NCBI GenBank assembly: GCA_015680685.1
Contig: MNCI01000651.1
Location: 2,123,164-2,187,163, forward strand
Source of the DNA: Gnetum montanum
Taxonomy: Eukaryota > Streptophyta > Gnetopsida > Gnetales > Gnetaceae
Direction of reading: 5' to 3'
Length of the DNA stretch: 64,000 nt
Shown: piece by piece, positions 57,775-64,000 of the stretch
Layout of the letters: every line of letters starts with the position of its first letter
Position numbering within the stretch: position 1 is the stretch's first letter
The notes under the pieces: model-generated
What the model saw: the letters and a program-made list of their open reading frames with translations, nothing else
What the model was told of the DNA's origin: nothing
Database searches by the model: none
Made by a program: the position numbers and the translations under genes

Positions 57775-58465
57775 GCTACGCTATGTAACATAGAAGGCCT
57801 CAAAAGATAGTTTCTTAGGTGACCAAACTATTGCAGGACAAAGTGCTACGCTATGCTACGCTACATAGCGTAGCATAGCATAACAAATGTAAAATAAAAA
57901 GGCCTAGCTTACTCAGTGATTCCAATGGCACTCAGCAAGCACTCCAGCCTGCAAAATTAGTTGCCTTGTTCAACTTCAAGTCCTTAGCAAAGTTTCTCAT
58001 CAGAAAATGGCGGATTGAACAAAAGGTAGGATATGCTAGCTGCTACGCTACATAGCGTAGCACAATGTAGCAATGATTCAAAAGCAGCAATGAGCCTCTT
58101 GAATGCAAGTTCAGCAAGTTCATAGATCTCTCTTCACATAAGGAAAATGTTAGAATTGTTAGCATAATCTGAACTTCAACCAAGCATTTGCAACTTCAAC
58201 ATGGATCGTGAATGAAGGTAGCTGCTATGCTATGTAGCGTAGCGTAGCGTAGCAAAAGATGCATATCAAACCAAGTGTTGCAAAAGTTGACCTAATGTGC
58301 GGCGAAGCTTACAACATATGCAATTGACTTCAATGCAAATTTCTTCTTCAAACTGGTGGCTACGCTGTGCTACGCTACATAGCATAGCACAGCGTAGCAA
58401 GCTGCTACGCTACATTAACATGCTACACTACATTGTGTAGCACTGCGTAGTAGGCAGCTATTGTA
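57775..58465. repeat. Cluster of TACGCTA-type palindromes
   Basis: At least five strong hairpins of the form GCTACGCTA-CA-TAGCGTAGC have centres near 57,872, 58,052, 58,233, 58,379 and 58,433, with a half-site near 57,777. The first three are about 180 bases apart. Sequence between them is not obviously repeated. They may be U3 of the LTR element whose gag starts at 59,595, or independent. Confidence 0.75.
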
Positions 58466-58656
58466 CTTCAGTGTGTCCCATTCCTCATTTGCATTTTTGG
58501 CATATTTGATTTCAGCATCTCTAGTTTCGACAACGTGATTGCAACATGGTAGGCTTGTCAATCATCTTTGCATGTCCATGCAGCATGGACACATCAGCAT
58601 CTCACAGGTCCAAGACACACGGCATCCAGGCTGCATTTCTTGCATGTTCCTAGCCT

Positions 58657-58662
58657 TATAAG
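58657..58662 (+). promoter_or_regulatory. TATA-like site upstream of the Tat-like gag
   Basis: CCTTATAAGTACC, about 0.9 kb upstream of the gag ATG at 59,595. It could be the LTR promoter of that element. No LTR pair is visible because the element leaves the window. Confidence 0.3.
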
Positions 58663-58679
58663 TACCCTGATGAGCAATG

Positions 58680-58920
58680 CTCAAAGGGTTGGCAAAAATT
58701 AGAGCATAGTTAGCAAATTGGTTAGCAAGGTTGGGAAAATTTGTTAGCAAAGTTGGCAAATTGGGTTGGCAAAAATTTGGCTTGAATTTGGTAATTTTGG
58801 GCAATTTTGAGCATTGTTGGCATTAGTTGGCATTTTAACAATTCACAGTAGTTGGCATTTTTAGCATTGGCACTTGGCATTAGCTTTTTGCTTGTTGGCA
58901 CTTTGTACTATTGGCTCTTA
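58680..58920. repeat. TTGGCA/TTAGCA-rich cryptic repeat
   Basis: GTTGGCA, GTTAGCAAA and TTGGCATT recur more than ten times at irregular spacing. This looks like slippage-derived sequence in the presumed leader or LTR of the following element. Confidence 0.6.
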
Positions 58921-59594
58921 AGCTTGTAATCGAAAACATATTTGAGGCATTTTGAGTGTTCCGGTCATTCCTGGACTCCTCGTGCCCCGCTAGCACTCTA
59001 CCACTTGTCATACATTTTCAAGCAGAGAAGAGAATTGAACCTGCGACTTTGCAGTGGTGCATTTTCCCATCCCAGCTACTCTGTTATTTCTATATTGTCA
59101 TTATTGTGTGGCATTATTTTCTTCATTATCGCATTTATTAATCATCAGTTAGATTTCACATGTTTCGCATTTAAAACCACATTTACGAAAGGTTAAGTGA
59201 CACTAACTAAGTCCCTGTCTGATCGACCAGATAGTTCAGGGCACCCCATTTCCATTTTTATCCAACACGGCCCTCGCATGGATCCGAGGTTAAAACTGTT
59301 AGCCCGACAACCTCTCAGTGTTTCCAGCCCTTGACGTTTTCAATTGCTACAATTTTCTAGCTTTAGAAGAAGGGCCTTTTGGTGCCTTTTCCATGTTTCA
59401 TAGTAGTCCTGCATGCATTTTGTACCCTGTCATGCACTAGCGTAAATGTGACACCCTTTTGCGGTTGTTTATGCATCATGTGGTGTAGATCGGTCGCTTC
59501 GACGGTTCCTCTAGAATCCTGCAGGATAGAAATCCTCTGATAGCCACTTAACCTCTTCGTTTTCTTGTTTACAAATCCTTTAAGCCTTACGAAA
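58921..59594. other. Probable LTR or leader of the Tat-like element, unresolved
   Basis: It lies between the TTGGCA-rich stretch and the gag start. I could not place an LTR end or a primer binding site with confidence. Confidence 0.3.
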
Positions 59595-62470
59595 ATGATT
59601 TCCTCAAGCACTGTAGCTACTACCTCTAACGTTGAGGTCCCCCTCTCGGTTCAAGGCATCACAGGTGCCGAGCAACCACCCAGCCCAATGCTCAGGCCAC
59701 GCCGATCTCTCAGGATCCAAAACCAAGGACCTGAGGATTTGGCTCAGTAATATGAGCAATATAACTTTTTTTTTACTAAGGTTCAGGAAAATCTACCCTT
59801 AGATGCACAAGAACTCGAAGAAAAATGTAGCTTTGAGTTCACTTACTGTAATGGGATCAAATTTATTCCCACTCTTGGCATTTCTATTCCTTTGACAAAA
59901 ATGCATCAATGGCTCCTAGATTAGCTAGTAGTGGTCACTAGGCCTAGGGAGCTGTGAGACATGACATCTCACCATGATGAGACATTCCAAGATGGGCAAG
60001 AGGAGTTGGACTCCTAATCCAAGGATGGAGGTCCAACCAACCCTGTCACCATCCCTCCCATTCTGTCTTTCTGGACAAACCCACTCTCTACCGCTGATCC
60101 CTTTATGATCACATCTACCTCATTGTAATCAATAGTCTCATCGACAATGGGTAGCCATGCCATGCCCTCGGCATATCAACATGCCTATTCCCCTATCTCA
60201 TTCTTAGCCACTACCCCACCACAAACTGTTCTCCAGTCCATTCATGCATCATATCACACACCTATCACGACTACCCTTCCCTATGTTCACACTATGTCTA
60301 CTTTACAATTGCATGCAGTTTCCACTTCCATACCTATGTCTACACCTTCCCACCATTAATGGCGGGCCCAAGCCTATCCACATGGTGGACCCCATTTGCC
60401 TCTCCTCCTATTGCATAGCCATTGAAAATGTTCCACTACATTCACCACCAAACGTACCAAGTCCCGCAAACGGTACAACCAAGTGCAAGACTATGGTATG
60501 TCCCACCAGCCGCACAAACAACTTACCTTGTAGCACAACCAGCGGCTACTGCTCCAACAGCACCACCTTTCATAGGGGCCACATCAGTGGCACCACCCAT
60601 GGGCCAGGTCATCACCCTTGCCATGCCACAGATAGGAGCTACCCCAATAGCTCCCCAACCATTTGCATCATCCTTGGGTCTGGATCAAGCATTCTAGCTT
60701 ATCTAAACCCTTACTGAGAAAATCAAACTCCTCAAGATTGCCAGTTCTGATACGGTACCAGTCATGGACTTCTACTAGGACGATCCCATCAGCTCGGCAG
60801 TCCCCACATTGACTTTACCCCCCGAGATGCCACTCCCTCATTTCACGAAATAAAATAGGGAGGGTGATCCCAACGCACATCTTGTCACATTCAGATCTAA
60901 GTCCCTTCTTTTGCAATAATGGCCACATACAATTATCTACGTCTTTGCTATGTATCTGACAAGGAAAGCCCTGGATTGGTACTATGCACTTTTATGCTCC
61001 TTCATCTCAACCCTAGAGGAGCTCCTAATGTAGTTCATAATGTGTTTCAAGTAAAACTTGAGACCAGAAGTTACACTAGATTAGCTAATGAGGGTGAAGT
61101 AAGATCCACTGGAACCAGTCCAGAAATTCATATAGTGGTGGAGCGCTACCCTTAATGAGATCCACGATCCCATCGCAGAGGCCCATTTGTTGGCTATCTT
61201 TAAGGGTATAGTGAACGATTTCATCAAGTCCAAACTATACTATCTCACTCCTCGGACTCTTAGTTAAGCTTTCACCCAGACAAAGAGTATACAAGACGCA
61301 GCCGAGGTAAGCAAAGACCTAGCTTATGTTGCATACAAGAACACGTTTGCAAAAAAGAACAATGGCAAGGCTACAACAGCCATAGTTTCTAGATGTGGAA
61401 AATGAAGCCACATCGAACAATAACAAGAAAGCATCCACGGAAACACCTAACCTCATACCCAAATAGGGCAATGCAGCTCAACCCTCCACTTTTGCATCGG
61501 AAGCATCTGCACTGCCTAAGCCAAACTTTGAGCGTAAAGATTGCTTCAAGTATACCCCACTACCTATGAAACCTTCAAAACTTCTGAAGCAATTAGTAGC
61601 AGCAGGGTATATCTGACACAAGTAGATGTCAGAGAAGGGAGTTAAAAAAACATCAACGGTACTACGAAATTTGTAGGAACCCCTCCTTGGCCTTGTCTAA
61701 TGAGCTGTTGGTTCCTAAGAATTTCAGACTAGAGTGGTTCTTTGACTACCATCAACAGTGTGGTTACGATACAAATTACTACATGGCATTAAAATATGAC
61801 ATCCAAAGAATGATTGATCAAGGAAAACTGGTTCTAGATGAGAGCAACCCAATGTGCCCCAAAAATCAATCTCTACATGTTTACATGAATCCTCTTAATG
61901 CCAACAATGCTAGCAACATTATCAACACCATCAGTGTTAACAATAATGCTAAACTGCCCTAACATCTGTTCATGGTTTGCGTGCCTTAGTGTAGTGCACC
62001 AACGTCACCAGTGGCTAAACAAACTCCACAGCAATCATTTGTTCTAAGAGTTCCTCCTCGGACATCCTCCCCTGCACAACCTGTTAGAAAAATGGCACAA
62101 CCACCATGCACATTAACACCATTAGCACTGTTTGTTACCAGGGGGCCGAGTCATTCAATTTTCCCTGCTCCGCATAACACCACACAACAATCTTCTCGTC
62201 GAAAGAAATGAGAAGAACGTTTGACAGGTGAGGCATCAATAGAACGTAATGCTCCAGGTACTTCTAAACCTACGCCCTCACCCTCTGCATCTACATTCTC
62301 ATTGCCAAAAGATAACATTGCTACACATGCATGGTCATTGTCACCTTACCCGAAAGGATTTGATCCCAAACTCAAAACTATCCCTCCTTGAGAAATTCAT
62401 CTCCTCAAACAAATGGAGGAGGAGAAAGGCAGCAAGCAAGAAGGTGGCCCTGACCTATTGAATTCCCTCA
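59595..62470 (+). pseudogene. gag of a Tat-lineage-like Ty3/gypsy element
   Basis: Start at 59,595 (MISSSTVATTSNVEVPLSV); the N-terminus has RPRRSLRIQNQGPEDLAQ. A long Pro/Thr/Ser/Gln-rich segment follows (60,150-60,700). The C-terminal part contains DCFKYTPLPMKPSKLLKQLV near 61,540, then WFFDYHQQCGYDTNYYMALK and IQRMIDQGKL near 61,735. This is the Tat/Ogre-type gag block (family: CDYH...GH.T..C..LK..IQ.LID.G.L), with both knuckle cysteines and one His replaced. Stops and frameshifts are frequent. The retroviral-type identity is by motif only. Confidence 0.7.
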
Positions 62471-62487
62471 CCTAGGTCAAGTAGGCT

Positions 62488-63144
62488 TTGAAACAAAAAA
62501 ATACAACTTTGAGCCTGTATGACCTGATTATGACTTCTACGGAACACCGTGAGGCTTTGGTTCACATGTTAATGGCAATTCCAGTTAACAAGAACATGCC
62601 AGCAGAAGAAAAAGCAATCCACTCATTTATGCTTCCTTCTGTGCCTGCAAAACCAAAGCCATCCCAACTAACTTTTTGTGATGATTCCATTAGGGAAGAC
62701 CCTGAAAAGGGTCAGGTGACTACAATGCCTCTTTTCATCATAATTTGGATCAGCCAACACAAGATCCAAAGGATACACATTGATGATGGAGTTGCTACAA
62801 ACATCATCCCATTCCCTATAGTGGATAAGCTGGGTTTGGTTGACCAGATCAGACCCACGACAATGTCATGCTTAAAGTCATTCAATGAGGCACATGTCAT
62901 AGTGAAAGGCACGGTCGACATTGACTTTGTGGTAGGGGACTAGTTCCCCATGAATGCAATGTTTATCATGGTGGAAGAGATGCCTAAGTTTAACCTGATC
63001 TTGGGGAGGTCATGGTTAGTGCAACTTAGGGCTGTCTCTTCATCCATACATCAGGAGATCCACCTACCCTATGTAGGAAAGGAGGTGGTAATCCATGATG
63101 ATGAGGTGGCAACACAAGCAATTAATAATGTAGATATGGAATAG
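62488..63144 (+). pseudogene. Aspartic protease of the Tat-like element
   Basis: IQRIHIDDGVATNIIPFPIV near 62,764 holds the active site as D-D-G, a form common in Tat-lineage elements (family: DGG/DDG/DGS followed by A..N..P). VKGTVDIDFVVGD and NLILGRSWL near 62,994 supply the rest of the retropepsin pattern, ending with SIHQEIHLPYVGKE. The frame crosses a single stop at 62,941 and ends at 63,142. The next 330 bases still look related, but no RT is reached before the minisatellite at 63,485. Confidence 0.7.
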
Positions 63145-63484
63145 GGCTCGGAGGTCATAACCTTTGAGAACAAGGTCAAATGGTTTAGCGAAAGAGTCAG
63201 CCCAACACACCAGCTTAAAAAACAAAGATGCATGGACCAAGTTGCCCTTCCAAGCGGAGGACAATGATGTAGACAAATGCCCTGGCAAAACATCTCAGCA
63301 CTATACCTCACCAAACCCGTGCTGGGTCAGGAAGTAGTTACACATACCGTAGCAACCCCATTGCTTCATACCCAATTGGCATCCTTTGTGCATTTACTGC
63401 CTTTTTCTTTTTGCATCCATCCATCTACGCTAGGTACACCAATTAGCTTTTCTCTAAACCATTAGCATATCCTCTGTTTACCTA

Positions 63485-63680
63485 CATGGCCTGAAATGGC
63501 CTAAAACTATATTGGCCCATGGCCTGAAATGGCCTAAAACTATATTACCCCATGGCCCAAAATGCCCTAAAACTACGCTACTATCCCATGGCCCAAAATG
63601 CCCTAAAACTAGCCACGGCCTGAAATGGCCTAAAACTATGTCGTACCATGGCCTGAAATGTCCTAAAACTAAAACACCAA
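63485..63680. repeat. 33-bp minisatellite, six units
   Basis: Units starting CATGGCC (once CACGGCC) lie at 63,485, 63,518, 63,551, 63,587, 63,614 and 63,647, giving spacings of 33, 33, 36, 27 and 33. Core: CATGGCCTGAAATGGCCTAA followed by AACTA. Because all spacings are multiples of three, both strands stay open. The plus strand reads HGLKWPKT repeats and the minus strand VLGHFRPW repeats. Confidence 0.9.
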
Positions 63681-64000
63681 AAATAGAAACCAATCGCATA
63701 GATAACATACAAAATACATAAACTAGAGTAGCATCGATCTTGCCAAAATCCATTTTTCATTCAAAACTCCACCCAGACAATGTTTGCAATAGTTTTGCAA
63801 TAGTCTCACAAAAATACAAAAATCAAAAGCCTTGCTATCATGCGTCATCATCCCCTGCATCATTTTCCTCTACATCATCTTCTACGGCATCATCATTTTC
63901 ACCCTCTAGGGGCCCTGCTTCTTCATCTGGGACCTGCATCATAGAAACGAAGTAGTCAACTAGAGTTGCACACAAAAGCTAGAAAAACATAAACGATTAC
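63681..64000. other. No recognisable feature
   Basis: A Ser/Ala-rich open stretch near 63,840-63,950 (TCATCATC-type low complexity) has no domain that I recognise. Confidence 0.4.

Noticed and set aside
57775-58465. Classical satellite array
   Set aside because: Only the palindromes recur; the sequence between them does not align.
58975-59060. tRNA-like strings (a reverse A-box-like CTAGCACTCTACCAC and a reverse B-box-like GAATTGAACCTGCGAC)
   Set aside because: On the minus strand the B box would come before the A box, which is the wrong order for a tRNA or SINE promoter.
63485-63680. CRISPR-like array
   Set aside because: Units are contiguous without unique spacers and lie in a plant genome; it is a minisatellite.

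Overview
The window looks like a retrotransposon graveyard from a very large plant genome. A gymnosperm such as a conifer is my best guess. That is an inference from the AT-rich, gene-poor sequence packed with decayed Ty3/gypsy and LINE copies, broken plant gene fragments (GH3, CCR4, cupin) and an assembly gap of Ns. I see no intact protein-coding gene, rRNA, tRNA or CRISPR array.

Layout. 1-1,340: the tail of a 5' LTR and a decayed gag. 1,762-2,385: a GH3-like exon fragment next to a cupin-like fragment on the other strand. 4,650-10,590: two old LINEs in opposite orientation (minus 4,650-6,560; plus, RTE-like, 8,150-10,590), with a young 5'-truncated L1-like insertion (6,707-7,285, 13-bp target duplication). 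10,973-18,537: inverted LTR fragments, then gag-protease element C with a duplicated, chimeric coding region. 19,626-22,872: a long L1-like LINE interrupted by a 51-base G run. 23,646-24,039: an exon-like fragment beside the N gap. 24,040-28,984: AT-rich sequence with one SINE-like candidate. 28,985-29,876: a CCR4-deadenylase-like pseudogene. 30,547-44,576: element A, into which related element B (34,595-41,628) has inserted. 44,693-45,545: a minus-strand solo LTR. 45,800-47,660: remnants of another LTR element and a low-confidence ORF. 48,567-55,143: a structurally complete chromovirus (Ty3/gypsy with chromodomain) with a perfect TTAGA target duplication. 55,144-57,770: unassigned sequence with short tandem duplications. 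57,775-63,680: a cluster of palindromes, a TATA-like site, a Tat-lineage-like gag-protease region and a 33-bp minisatellite.

How the parts relate. Elements A, B, C, the left-edge copy D and the minus-strand LTRs belong to one family. Its LTRs run TGATG...CATCA, the primer binding site resembles the tRNA-Asp type, and it encodes gag plus an aspartic protease only. A conserved noncoding block of about 2.1 kb stands where reverse transcriptase, RNase H and integrase would be. This is the layout of terminal-repeat retrotransposons with GAG (TR-GAG), so the family must have relied on enzymes from another element. The chromovirus at 48.6-55.1 kb is the only element here with a complete pol, and it is riddled with stop codons.
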